Source: Nitrososphaerota archaeon
GTDB taxonomy: Archaea; Thermoproteota; Nitrososphaeria; Nitrososphaerales; UBA57
DNA: 51,324 bases
Direction of reading: 5' to 3'
NCBI GenBank assembly: GCA_024860875.1
Contig: JACPSZ010000015.1
Coordinates: 1-51,324, forward strand
Shown here: positions 41,468-49,988 of the stretch, in pieces
Position numbering within the stretch: position 1 is the first letter of the stretch
Layout: every line of letters begins with the position of its first letter
The notes under the pieces: generated by a model
What the model was told of the DNA's origin: nothing
Databases searched by the model: none
The model's input: the letters and a program-made list of their open reading frames with translations, nothing else
Made by a program: the position numbers and the translations under genes

Positions 41468-42604
41468 GTGAGTTCGACTGTAGCTGCCAGAGGACTTGAG
41501 GATGTAATAGTCGGACCAAGCTCTCTTACATTGATAGAGGGAGAGAGGGGGAAGCTCAGCTACAGAGGATATGACGTTGTTGATTTAGTTAGGCATTCGA
41601 CGTTTGAAGAAACCATATACCTGCTCTGGCACGGGAGGCTTCCGTCTGGAGCGCAACTGCAGGAGTTCGCTTCAGAACTTGCCAGAAACAGAGAATTGCC
41701 GAATCAAATAGTAAGCATGCTGAAATCATTACCGAAAGACAGCCGCCCAATGGACGTGTTGAGAACTTCAATCTCTGCTCTGGGGCTCTTTGATCCTGAC
41801 AAGAATGATCCTTCAAGGGAAGCCAATGTTAGAAAGTCAATTAGATTACTTGCAAAGTGCGGGACCATAGTGGCAGCGTTCGACAGGATAAGGAACGGGA
41901 AGGAACCTATTCCCCCAAACCCAGTCTTGAACTATGCTTCTGACTTCATGAGGATGCTGCAGGGCAAAGTGCCAGATGCTGAGATTGCAAAGATATTTGA
42001 CATGTGCTTAGTTATGCACGTTGATCATGAATTAAATGCTTCAACTTTTGCTGCAAGGGTTACAGCATCAACATTGAGCGATGTCTACTCCGCAGTGACA
42101 TCGGCCGTAGGCACATTGAAAGGAAGGTTGCACGGAGGGGCAAACGAAGGAGTACTGGAGATGCTCGACATAATCACAACTCCAGACAACGCCCCCACAT
42201 CCGTAAAGGAACTATTAGCAAACAGAATGCGTGTAATGGGCTTCGGCCATAGGGTCTACAAGACTATTGATCCACGAGCAGTGGTATTGAGGGAACTGTC
42301 GCGCAAACTCGGAGAGAGAGTAGGGGACACTCGCTGGTATGAAATTTCGAGGAAGATTGAAGAAACCATGCTTGCAGAGAGGAACCTCAAGCCCAACGTA
42401 GATTTCTACTCCGCTTCAGTATATAGGATGCTGGGCTTCCCTAAAGACTTCTCTACTCCAATATTTGCCTGCAGCAGGGTTGCTGGTTGGACTGCGCATA
42501 TACTAGAGCAATATGACAACAACAGGCTGATGCGGCCGAGGGCCGAATATGTAGGGCCGAGAGGAATGAAATATATTCCAATAGAGCAGAGAGGCGTCAT
42601 TTAG
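41468..42604 (+). CDS. gltA: Citrate synthase
   Basis: 378 residues from GTG 41468, usual for archaeal citrate synthase. It condenses oxaloacetate and acetyl-CoA. LIEGERGKLSYRGYDVVDLV opens the large domain. HVDHELNASTFAARV and LHGGANEGVLEML carry active-site His residues. MGFGHRVYKTIDPRA holds the third His and an Arg, and FYSASVYRMLGFP the catalytic Asp region with Ser in place of the usual D of VDFYS. A 2-methylcitrate synthase cannot be excluded. It overlaps a small zinc-ribbon gene convergently. Confidence 0.92.
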   Translation: MSSTVAARGLEDVIVGPSSLTLIEGERGKLSYRGYDVVDLVRHSTFEETIYLLWHGRLPSGAQLQEFASELARNRELPNQIVSMLKSLPKDSRPMDVLRTSISALGLFDPDKNDPSREANVRKSIRLLAKCGTIVAAFDRIRNGKEPIPPNPVLNYASDFMRMLQGKVPDAEIAKIFDMCLVMHVDHELNASTFAARVTASTLSDVYSAVTSAVGTLKGRLHGGANEGVLEMLDIITTPDNAPTSVKELLANRMRVMGFGHRVYKTIDPRAVVLRELSRKLGERVGDTRWYEISRKIEETMLAERNLKPNVDFYSASVYRMLGFPKDFSTPIFACSRVAGWTAHILEQYDNNRLMRPRAEYVGPRGMKYIPIEQRGVI

Positions 42605-42770
42605 AAACTGAATACTTCAGGGCGCATTTTCCGCATATGCCATAGTAAGAGCCTGTATTGTGATCTATTCCGTCAATTCTGTACATTTTGCCCGGGTCTT
42701 GGTAGACTGTCCCGCATTTTACGCAGTACGCTGGCTCTGAAATATTTTCGCCAACTTCCCCCCTCACCAA
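42597..42770 (-). CDS. Small zinc-ribbon-like protein
   Basis: 57 residues from TTG 42770 (GTG 42767 is next). AYCVKCGTVYQDPGKMYRIDGIDHNTGSYYGICGKCALKY has two CxxC pairs 30 residues apart. The last 8 nt overlap the citrate synthase end on the other strand. The regular Cys pairs and the filled gap argue for a real gene. Role unknown. Confidence 0.55.
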   Translation of the reverse strand: MVRGEVGENISEPAYCVKCGTVYQDPGKMYRIDGIDHNTGSYYGICGKCALKYSVSK

Positions 42771-42853
42771 TTCTAATCCTCAAAGACTTCTCTGAACTTC
42801 ATTAAAAGGCTCACTACATTAAATAACTCATTTTTTCATTCATCAATAATCTT

Positions 42854-44425
42854 ATGGGATTCAAGAACGAGAATACTTGGTACAAATACGCGCAGGAGAA
42901 GATGGAGGAAGAATTCCACAAGAACTATGATGATGCAGTCAGTGATGTCAAAGACAAACTTGGCAAAACCTTCCCGAACTACATTGATGGCAAATATGCA
43001 GAAGCAACATCAACATTCCAAGTTTTCCCGCCCTTTGACACAAGAATCAGGATAGGCAATTTCCAGAAGAGTTCAAAGGAAGATGTGCGACAAGCAATCT
43101 CTGCTGCGAAGAAGGCTTTCGCAAAATGGAGCAGCATGGAATGGCAAAACAGAGTAAGGACTCTCAAAGCTGCAGCGGAGAGGGTTGCCGAGAAGAAGTT
43201 CTTCTTTGCAGCCACGATAAGCATCGAGAGTGGCAAGAACAGGTACGAAGCAGTGGGCGATGTCGATGAAGCAATCGACGCAATAAGGTTCTACTGCGAA
43301 GAAATAGAGGCGAATAATGACTTCGAGGCAAAGATGGGCAAAGCCTTTCCAAACGAATCTGCAAAGAGCGTAATGAAACCTTATGGTGTATGGGGAGTAA
43401 TAGGGCCGTTCAATTTCCCTCTAGCAATACCTGTAAGCATGTCTGCAGGCGCAATGATAACGGGGAATACAGTCGTGCTCAAGCCCTCCAGCGATACCCC
43501 TCTTACAATGTACAGGTTTGCAGAAGTACTCAAAGATGTTGAACTACCTGCAGGAGTCTTCAATTTCATTACGGGCAGCGGCTCTGAAGTCGGAGCTGAA
43601 ATGGTATCCAATGATGACATTGCGGGAATAGCGTTCACAGGCTCCAGAGCTGTCGGCTATGCGATTGCAAAGGAGTTCGTTTCGAGAAGGCCTAGACCCG
43701 TAATAACAGAGATGGGAGGCAAGAACCCCGTAATAGTTTCGTCAAAAGCAGACTTAGGGAAGGCTGTCGAAGGAACTCTAAAATCGGCATTCGGATACGG
43801 AGGACAGAAGTGTAGCGCATGCTCAAGAGTATTGGTTTTTGAAAATATCAAGAAAGAGTTTCTTTCTATACTTGTCAATCGTACCAAATCAATCAAGGTT
43901 GGAGACCCGACTAAGAAGGAAACCTTCCTAGGGCCCTTAATCAACAAAGATGCTTATGGGAAGTATCGCAAGTTTGTTGGAGTTGCAAAGAGAGACGGGA
44001 AGGTTGTTGTAGGAGGGAGAACACTTACAGCAGGAGAATATTCCAAGGGCTATTTTGTTGAGCCTACCATAGTTGATGAGCTTCCAGAAAATCATAGGCT
44101 GATGCAGGAAGAGCTCTTTGTCCCCATTCTCTGCGTGCAATCTGTAAAGAACCTTGATGAAGCAATAGCAGTTGCTAACAACACGGAATACGGCCTCACG
44201 GCTGGAATTTTCAGCAAAGACAAGAACGAGATCAAGTACTTCTTCGACAACATTGAGGCTGGAGCAGTCTATGCAAACAGAAGCATTGGCGCCTCTACAG
44301 GTGCAATGGTAGGAGTTCAGCCGTTTGGAGGGTGGAAAGCGAGCGGCTCCACGGGCAAGGGAGCAGGAGGCAAGCATTACCTTCAGCAGTTCATGCGGGA
44401 GCAGTCGCAGACAACCGTGTCCTGA
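42854..44425 (+). CDS. L-glutamate gamma-semialdehyde (1-pyrroline-5-carboxylate) dehydrogenase-type aldehyde dehydrogenase
   Basis: 523 residues. A NAD(P)-dependent aldehyde dehydrogenase; the long N-terminus with YIDGKY and the length fit the PruA/RocA group that oxidises glutamate semialdehyde to glutamate. GPFNFPLAIPV and VVLKPSSDTPL bind the cofactor, EMGGKNPVIV has the general-base Glu and GYGGQKCSACSRV the catalytic Cys. ANRSIGASTGAMVGVQPFGG is the C-terminal signature of P5C dehydrogenases. No proline dehydrogenase gene is in the window, so the substrate is by resemblance. Its stop TGA overlaps the next gene's likely CTG start. Confidence 0.88.
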   Translation: MGFKNENTWYKYAQEKMEEEFHKNYDDAVSDVKDKLGKTFPNYIDGKYAEATSTFQVFPPFDTRIRIGNFQKSSKEDVRQAISAAKKAFAKWSSMEWQNRVRTLKAAAERVAEKKFFFAATISIESGKNRYEAVGDVDEAIDAIRFYCEEIEANNDFEAKMGKAFPNESAKSVMKPYGVWGVIGPFNFPLAIPVSMSAGAMITGNTVVLKPSSDTPLTMYRFAEVLKDVELPAGVFNFITGSGSEVGAEMVSNDDIAGIAFTGSRAVGYAIAKEFVSRRPRPVITEMGGKNPVIVSSKADLGKAVEGTLKSAFGYGGQKCSACSRVLVFENIKKEFLSILVNRTKSIKVGDPTKKETFLGPLINKDAYGKYRKFVGVAKRDGKVVVGGRTLTAGEYSKGYFVEPTIVDELPENHRLMQEELFVPILCVQSVKNLDEAIAVANNTEYGLTAGIFSKDKNEIKYFFDNIEAGAVYANRSIGASTGAMVGVQPFGGWKASGSTGKGAGGKHYLQQFMREQSQTTVS

Positions 44426-44949
44426 AAAAATTATTTAATGCAATTAAAGAAAGGCAAGGCGTGTATTACGACGACCTTATAGCTTCGGAAAAAGACTTGG
44501 ACGTTCTCAGGGAGACCGATGAGGAGTTCGACAAAGGGAATTCTATGTACTTCGTCAGGCTTCTTGAGAAGGATGCTAGCATAGCCCTCAGGATTAGAGC
44601 AGTGTGCATTCTTGCAGAGATTGGCGACGAAGAGTCTGTTCCTATACTATCCAAAGTCATTAAAGACGACCCGAATCCATTGGTAAGGCACGAGGCTGCT
44701 TTTACTTTAGGCCAATTGGGCTATTTTTCCGGTGTGCCTGCACTGATTGGAGGTATGTTAAATGATGATAACATTCTGGTAAGGCATGAGGCTGCAGTAG
44801 CATTAGGCTCGATAGGTGACCAAAGTGCCCGCGAGTCTCTTATGCAAGCGACCAAAGACCCAGACGAATTTGTAAGACAGTCAGCAATAGTAGCTCTCCT
44901 TAATCTTGACTACCTAAAGTCTGCAAGCAAAATAGTGCAGAAGGCATAA
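44422..44949 (+). CDS. HEAT-repeat protein (likely CUG start)
   Basis: 175 residues from CTG 44422. The unit LRIRAVCILAEIGDEESVPILSKVIKDD, PLVRHEAAFTLGQLGYFSGVPALIGGML, LVRHEAAVALGSIGDQSARESL, FVRQSAIVALLNL is a run of HEAT/PBS-lyase-type helical repeats for protein binding. The N-terminus KKLFNAIKERQGVYYDDL begins right after the upstream stop. The only canonical starts are GTG 44332, deep inside the dehydrogenase gene, and GTG 44461, after this segment; CTG in the overlap CTGA mimics ATGA coupling. The partner is unknown. Confidence 0.78.
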   Translation: MKKLFNAIKERQGVYYDDLIASEKDLDVLRETDEEFDKGNSMYFVRLLEKDASIALRIRAVCILAEIGDEESVPILSKVIKDDPNPLVRHEAAFTLGQLGYFSGVPALIGGMLNDDNILVRHEAAVALGSIGDQSARESLMQATKDPDEFVRQSAIVALLNLDYLKSASKIVQKA

Positions 44950-44978
44950 GAGTTTCCAAATTTACTGCTAGATAGATA

Positions 44979-45545
44979 ATGACAAACTTAGCCCTCAAGG
45001 AATGGGCCGTCGTCGTGTCTGCCCTTGATCTAGGAGAGCAGATTATGCTGCTCAGAAAAGGAGGGATAGCAGAGAAAGACTTCGACATAAAGGGCAAAAA
45101 CTTCCTCTTCTATCCTACGTACTTTCACGAAATGGAAAAGCATGTTGAAAGCAAGTATCATGCTCTTCTGCAGGAAGCCTCTGCAAATGTAAAGGAAGAA
45201 ACTGTTACCATAACTAACTGGGCTACCCTCGATGAGGCCTTCCTGACCAGAGACCTTGACGCTCTGCTGAAGGTTTCCGACTATTATGTTTACACAGCAC
45301 CATATCTGAAAAACAGGTTCGACTGGCGCTCTGAGAAACCCATGAGCGTACTATTTGTGAAAGTTTACCGTTTGTCAGAACCAATTGCAATACCAGTAAA
45401 AAGCTACTACAGAGGGTGCAAGTCTTGGGTAGATCTCGAAGAAGATGTTAATCTGGGTAATTCTGCACCAGTTCTTGATGATGAAGAATTCCAGTCAAAG
45501 AAGGAAGAAATCAAGGCATATCTTTACGCTTCAAGACTCGCATAG
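44979..45545 (+). CDS. DUF1802 family protein
   Basis: 188 residues. LALKEWAVVVSALDLGEQIMLLRKGGI, FLFYPTYFHE and LLKVSDYYVYTAPYLKNRFDWRSEKPMSVLFVKVYRL, ending YRGCKSWVDLEE, are the DUF1802 pattern. The family has no known activity. It follows the HEAT gene by 29 nt and may belong to the same transcript. Confidence 0.8.
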   Translation: MTNLALKEWAVVVSALDLGEQIMLLRKGGIAEKDFDIKGKNFLFYPTYFHEMEKHVESKYHALLQEASANVKEETVTITNWATLDEAFLTRDLDALLKVSDYYVYTAPYLKNRFDWRSEKPMSVLFVKVYRLSEPIAIPVKSYYRGCKSWVDLEEDVNLGNSAPVLDDEEFQSKKEEIKAYLYASRLA

Positions 45546-45603
45546 AAATTACCACCTTGTAGTAGTCAATACTTAAAAATCCGTTTAATAGTGCGCCTTC
45601 CAG

Positions 45604-46521
45604 ATGCAGCAGGTTTCTCTATATACAAAGGTTTTCAGACTTTCTAGGGCCCAGTTTACACCTCTCATAATAGCGCCTACTGCCATAGGAATTTCCGCTG
45701 GATGGTTCGTAGGAAAGTCTCTCAACCCATTGCATGTTATACTGGTCTTTGTGGGAGTGGTGCTGCTTCAATTAGCTGCAAATATTATAGATGACGTTTA
45801 TGACTTCCAAAACGGGATAGACGAGATTTCCAACAAGATGTTCCCGCCAGATTTCGGAGGCTGGAAGGTTATTCCGAGAGGGCTGATGGCTGCAAAAGAT
45901 GCTAAGCTGATGGGCTACGGGCTATTTGCTATCAGCATAGCGATTGGAGGGTATTTCGGATATGTCATAGGTCTCCCGTCTCTGATACTTGCATTGTTGG
46001 GAACCTTCTTCGGAATTGCCCATGCTGGCCCTCCATTCAAGTTAGACTACAGGGGTCTAGCGCTTGGAGAATTCGGAATTTTTCTCTCCTTTGGGCCTAT
46101 CCCAGCACTAGGTTCATACTATGTTATGACGGGAGATTTAAGTTTCCTTCCAATCTTGGCATCCATACCTAGTGGATTGCTGACTGCTGCCGTGCTCGTT
46201 GATCATGACTTGATATTCTTCGGACCATACAAGGAAGGAGGCAAAAGGACCCTCGCTGTAGTTCTCGGAGCATCTAAAGCAATGGCAGTTTCGAGTCTTA
46301 CCGCTATAATCGCTTATGCGATAATTCTCTTTGGAGTGTTATCATTAAGGTTCCCTATCACAGTTTTGCTATCACTTATTATTCTACCTCTATTCATCAG
46401 AAAAGTTTCCCGGCAGAGAAAGCCTGCTGAAACCCCCCTGCACTATGTCAAGATTACCATGACATCTTTTATCTTCACAGTTCTATTCGGCCTTCTTGTC
46501 GCTTTGGGTTTCCTCTTCTAA
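45604..46521 (+). CDS. UbiA family prenyltransferase
   Basis: 305 residues, eight or nine membrane helices. It attaches a polyprenyl chain to an aromatic or lipid acceptor inside the membrane. QLAANIIDDVYDFQNGIDE holds the first NxxxDxxxD motif and LVDHDLIFFGPYKEGGKRTLAV the second Asp-rich loop. The sequence resembles the MenA-like branch, so menaquinone or another quinone is likely, but a lipid-synthesis role cannot be excluded. It ends convergently with a 4-nt overlap onto the CPBP gene. Confidence 0.85.
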   Translation: MQQVSLYTKVFRLSRAQFTPLIIAPTAIGISAGWFVGKSLNPLHVILVFVGVVLLQLAANIIDDVYDFQNGIDEISNKMFPPDFGGWKVIPRGLMAAKDAKLMGYGLFAISIAIGGYFGYVIGLPSLILALLGTFFGIAHAGPPFKLDYRGLALGEFGIFLSFGPIPALGSYYVMTGDLSFLPILASIPSGLLTAAVLVDHDLIFFGPYKEGGKRTLAVVLGASKAMAVSSLTAIIAYAIILFGVLSLRFPITVLLSLIILPLFIRKVSRQRKPAETPLHYVKITMTSFIFTVLFGLLVALGFLF

Positions 46522-47135
46522 CTTATCGGTAAAATTACGAATATCATCTCGTTGAAGATAACATGCGAGATTATCCCGGGTACCAATGAACCCGTCTTTA
46601 GAAGCAGCGCTCCCCATACTAGCCCAGCAATCAAAGCGACGAGCATGAGAGGATAGTTGAATGTTGGGAGATGGACGAGCGAATAAGCTAAAGTTGTGAT
46701 GATGTAGCCAGACAACCTCCCAAACTGTGCAACAAAACCATTTTGGAGTAACCCTCTCCAGAAGATTTCTTCAGCAGGAGAAATTGGGATTAACAGCAGT
46801 ATTCCAATTACGCTTACAGGCAAACCGGTCTTAAAGGCATAGACGTTCTCTGCGCCCTGAACAATAATGTCTAATCCTTTTACAATGTTGAACCCTCCAA
46901 AGAAGAAACCGTAGAGTAAGAAGCCAGAAACTATTCCAATGGCGATGTGTTTTATCTTGAAATCAAGACGCAAAGCTGCTTTATTTCCGAAATATGTCAG
47001 AACCAAGAATATCAGAGTTGCAGTAGTTAACCTATACCAGAAGTTCAGAATGTCTGTTAGAAATACTCCAGACCATATCACTGCTGCGATGGCAAGGGAG
47101 GCTATCGTATAGCCTAATCTTGGTTGCTTCTCCAT
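46518..47135 (-). CDS. CPBP family intramembrane protease
   Basis: 205 residues with about six membrane helices. SPAEEIFWRGLLQNGF carries the EExxxR motif, SLVHLP the first His motif and HVIFNEMIF the HxxxN motif of CAAX-protease/bacteriocin-processing (ABI) enzymes. The substrate is unknown. ATG 47135 starts right before the first helix. Confidence 0.85.
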   Translation of the reverse strand: MEKQPRLGYTIASLAIAAVIWSGVFLTDILNFWYRLTTATLIFLVLTYFGNKAALRLDFKIKHIAIGIVSGFLLYGFFFGGFNIVKGLDIIVQGAENVYAFKTGLPVSVIGILLLIPISPAEEIFWRGLLQNGFVAQFGRLSGYIITTLAYSLVHLPTFNYPLMLVALIAGLVWGALLLKTGSLVPGIISHVIFNEMIFVILPIS

Positions 47136-47174
47136 TTTCTTTTGTGATAAAATTAGCCTATGAAATATGTTTGC

Positions 47175-48101
47175 CTAGCGATTGAACCGCTTGAGGAATA
47201 TCTCCAATAGGCATGAGAATTGGCAGTTTGACTCCAACTTTCTTCCAGATATTGTCAGTGCTTCAATTGCTCCATCGGGAACCGCCTTTGCAGCTTCTGG
47301 TATGTCCCTCTTCTTCCATGCTTCCCTCATTTTTTGTAGATGCTCATCCTTGACGCCATAATTTGCTAAAACTTCTGCCTTAATCACTTCTGCTAATTGG
47401 TAAATCAGAAAATAATACTTCTTTGCGGCTTCATTTGCCTGCTTTGCATCGTTGGAGACTGAGCACAATATGTATGACGCTATGTCTTTGTTTCCGTTTT
47501 GGCTTACAACGGCAACTCTCTTTGCAGTTTCTTCTGGTGTCATCAATGCTGGGGAGATGATTACTCCTTCTACAAAGGGAGAAAGCGTTTTGAGGATTTT
47601 CTGGCCGAAACTTGCTAGGTAAATGGGCACTTTATTCTTTGGAGCCCATTCGAGTTTCAGCTCGTTGGCCGTATAGAACTTGCCCTGCAAACTTACAGAT
47701 TCCCCTTTCAATAAAGGACTAACGATTTGGAGAAATTCTTTGAGCCTCAGCAGCGGTTTAGTTTCCTGAACCGGGAATACTTTGAATCCAATTTTAGGTA
47801 GCCATGGGAAGCCACCAAGGCCGAGGCCGAGAGCCGCTCTGCCTCCAGAAAGCTCGCCTAATGATGCAAATGTTGATGCCGCTAGAATTGGAAGCCTTGT
47901 AATCGCACTAACACAGCCGCTTGCAAATTTTATTCTTGACGTGCTTAATGCTATCCCGCTCAGAAAGTTTACAACATCTCTAATGAAGGGGTTTTCGTGA
48001 ACCCAAACAGAATCAAAGTTGTTTTTTTCTGCCTCTTTTGCTATGTTGATGACCTCTCTGACGGGCATGTTCGGATTTAGCCCTAATCCGACTCTCTCCA
48101 T
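47175..48101 (-). CDS. Luciferase-like (LLM class) F420-dependent oxidoreductase
   Basis: 308 residues, TIM-barrel of the bacterial luciferase superfamily. VGLGLNPNMPVREVINIAKEAEKNNFDSVWVHEN, IKFASGCVSAITRLPI and GRAALGLGLGG match 5,10-methylenetetrahydromethanopterin reductase-like enzymes, which use coenzyme F420. The substrate is not predictable. The last about 15 residues (SNCQFSCLLEIFLKRFNR) look unlike the family and could reflect a late frame change. Confidence 0.83.
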   Translation of the reverse strand: MERVGLGLNPNMPVREVINIAKEAEKNNFDSVWVHENPFIRDVVNFLSGIALSTSRIKFASGCVSAITRLPILAASTFASLGELSGGRAALGLGLGGFPWLPKIGFKVFPVQETKPLLRLKEFLQIVSPLLKGESVSLQGKFYTANELKLEWAPKNKVPIYLASFGQKILKTLSPFVEGVIISPALMTPEETAKRVAVVSQNGNKDIASYILCSVSNDAKQANEAAKKYYFLIYQLAEVIKAEVLANYGVKDEHLQKMREAWKKRDIPEAAKAVPDGAIEALTISGRKLESNCQFSCLLEIFLKRFNR

Positions 48102-48208
48102 TTTATCGAATTACCACTGTTTTATGGTAAATAAAGATACCCGTGCAAATTTGTGCATTGTCTAGTTATGGTGTGTAAAATTGGTGTGTTCAAAATGGTG
48201 TGGTGAAA

Positions 48209-48433
48209 CTAACCTAGGAGTGTTCCTGTGAGCTGCAGCCCAGATCCGATCAGGATCAAGGTTATTGAATACTTGTTTAGGTGGTTGTTAGCCCAGAAAT
48301 ACCATGCTCGTGGAAATCTTTTCACGAACCTATCATACTTGTTTAGCCATTCCCAGAACCCCCTCTTGCTTGAGACTATTCCTGCTATGAGCAGGCCAGA
48401 TCCAATTGCAGATAGCAATATGCTTGTTATCAT
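48209..48433 (-). CDS. Small two-helix membrane protein
   Basis: 74 residues. ITSILLSAIGSGLLIAGIV and SITLILIGSGLQLTGTLLG are membrane helices. The middle loop EWLNKYDRFVKRFPRAWYFWANNHLNKY is basic and aromatic-rich. The family is not recognised. Confidence 0.6.
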   Translation of the reverse strand: MITSILLSAIGSGLLIAGIVSSKRGFWEWLNKYDRFVKRFPRAWYFWANNHLNKYSITLILIGSGLQLTGTLLG

Positions 48434-48569
48434 TGTTGTCTTTAGCCAAAAAAAAGTATAAAGACTTAACGTGGGCCTTTTATAATAACTGGGCTTCTTT
48501 CAAGGATCTTAACATCCCAACTCTGATATGACAATACCTAAAACAAATAAAGAACATCTAGGAAAAGAA

Positions 48570-48665
48570 AAGTGGCGGAGGGACCAAGCCTCCTGAAGCT
48601 GTGTTAACACGGCTTCTAGCGATGAGCTATGCCAACGAGCGAAAAGGGGCAAAACTCCGCCACTT
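48570..48665 (+). ncRNA. Structured RNA candidate with 11-bp closing stem
   Basis: AAGTGGCGGAG (48570-48580) pairs perfectly with CTCCGCCACTT (48655-48665). Inside are three hairpins: GAAGC-T-GTG / CAC-G-GCTTC (48595-48616, with one U-G pair), TAGC/GCTA (48617-48629) and TGCC/GGCA (48630-48651). The U-G pair favours the + strand. A TATA-like TTTTATAATA lies at about 48478-48487. It matches no RNA class I know. It lies beside transposase remains, so it could also be a mobile-element end. Confidence 0.55.
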
Positions 48666-48703
48666 AACAGCACATGCCTAATGGGGTTAGGAACTCTTTA
48701 GGT

Positions 48704-49010
48704 TTAAAACTTATCGTCCTTCATGGCGTTCCTAAGCAAGCTTGTCCATCTCTGTTTATCATCGATTGAGTTTATTCCAGCAACTTGAGCTGGTGTCTTA
48801 TTCCAATGTTGTGTGTGGTCTTATGAAATTGTAGAAAATCATCTGTCCATTTTTGAGGCGTATTAGCCTTTTTCCACCCTCTCTGTACTTTGTTCCTTTC
48901 ACGTGTTGTATTGTGTAACCCTGCAGTCATAGTCTTATAGGTACAATCCTTCATTATTCTGAGGTATCTGCTCAAGCCATTTACAAACCGCCTAAAGAAG
49001 CAGTTGTAGA
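48704..49010 (-). pseudogene. Remnant of a DDE transposase (C-terminal part, frameshifted)
   Basis: GLHNTTRERNKVQRGWKKANTPQKWTDDFLQFHKTTHNIG is the region around the third catalytic residue of an IS transposase. The family end NKTPAQVAGI appears only after a frame change near 48795 and continues to a stop at 48704-48706. The N-terminal catalytic domain is missing, so the copy is dead. It is not the same sequence as the intact transposase at 10583. Confidence 0.65.
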
Positions 49011-49274
49011 ATCCCAAGCATGAATACTGCCCAAGATGTAGCGAGGACTGCTATCAGTATCTTTGAAGTTAATGCCTCTTTACGCTGAGCCTCCATTCTG
49101 AGCACTATTATCAGTATGATATTCGGTATCCATAACGTTTTTTCCCTTTCTGCAAAACTTCCTAACAGAATGTTCTGGATTACGCTAGCCTCTATCAGCG
49201 TTATTTCCCATCAAAACCATTAAATCTTGAAGTATTATGACGGATCCGAGCCCTGCGAGTACCTCTTTTATCAT
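48992..49274 (-). pseudogene. Small membrane protein gene, frameshifted
   Basis: From ATG 49274 the frame encodes IKEVLAGLGSVIILQDLMVLMG and then stops. The neighbouring frame carries on with ITLIEASVIQNILLGSF, WIPNIILIIVLRMEAQRKEALTSKILIAVLATSWAVFMLGILQLLL to a stop at 48992. Together they form a plausible three- to four-helix membrane protein broken by one frameshift near 49203. Its end overlaps the transposase remnant. Confidence 0.45.
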
Positions 49275-49285
49275 AACTTCTGCGA

Positions 49286-49768
49286 TTATCGTTTGTACCC
49301 TATCTTCCTCAGAAACTCCTTTCTATCCTTCTTATCATTATCATTCTCAATTCCTTTAGGTCTATAACCGTCAACAACTCCAATAATCCCTCTTCCCTGG
49401 TCCGTCTCTGCAACAATTATCTGAATAGGATTAGCAGTGGCACAGTAAATCGAAGCAACCTCCTCAACATCTTTAATCCTGTTCAAGACGTTTATTGGAT
49501 AAGCGTCCTTCAAAACAACTACGAAGGTATGGCCAGCACCTATTTTGAAAGATAAATCAGAAGCCATCTTCTCAAGATTGGGATCGTTTCCATCATGCCT
49601 GACAAGGCACTTTCCACTTGCCTCACAGAAACCAATTCCAAATTTTATTTTCGTACTCGAAGTGATCAAGGCTTCATAAACATCCTCAACAGTCTTGATG
49701 AAATGCGTCTGCCCTATTATTACGTTCACCTCGTCAGGAGGCTTGAAAGTAACCAGATCAGTCTTCAA
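49286..49768 (-). CDS. Adenosine-specific kinase family protein
   Basis: 160 residues, the full family length. [94 protein letters not shown] and [10 protein letters not shown] are the hallmarks. The family was named for adenosine binding and kinase activity seen in one archaeal member; the role in vivo is not settled. ATG 49768 is clear. Confidence 0.88.
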   Translation of the reverse strand: MKTDLVTFKPPDEVNVIIGQTHFIKTVEDVYEALITSSTKIKFGIGFCEASGKCLVRHDGNDPNLEKMASDLSFKIGAGHTFVVVLKDAYPINVLNRIKDVEEVASIYCATANPIQIIVAETDQGRGIIGVVDGYRPKGIENDNDKKDRKEFLRKIGYKR

Positions 49769-49988
49769 TCCAGCCTAATATGGAGCACATTATCTTTTAA
49801 CCTTGCTCTGAATACTCAAGTACTATAGTACTTTACTCCTTACTATTGTTTCTTTATAATGTAACCCCCTCCTAGGTAGCTATACTCAGGGCCTATCACC
49901 AATACGGGGGAATCATGCAGACGCGGTTAGTAACTTAAAGCAGTGCAAAAGGGATAATTCTTAAGCACCTACTTGCAATTTAGCGTTG

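Noticed and set aside
44332-44421. GTG start of the HEAT gene inside the aldehyde dehydrogenase
   Set aside because: It would overlap the upstream gene by 94 nt and add residues that are just its other frame.
48772-49017. Intact 81-residue protein
   Set aside because: The C-terminus continues in another frame with the transposase signature NKTPAQVAGI, and its first residues are the other frame of a membrane-protein gene.
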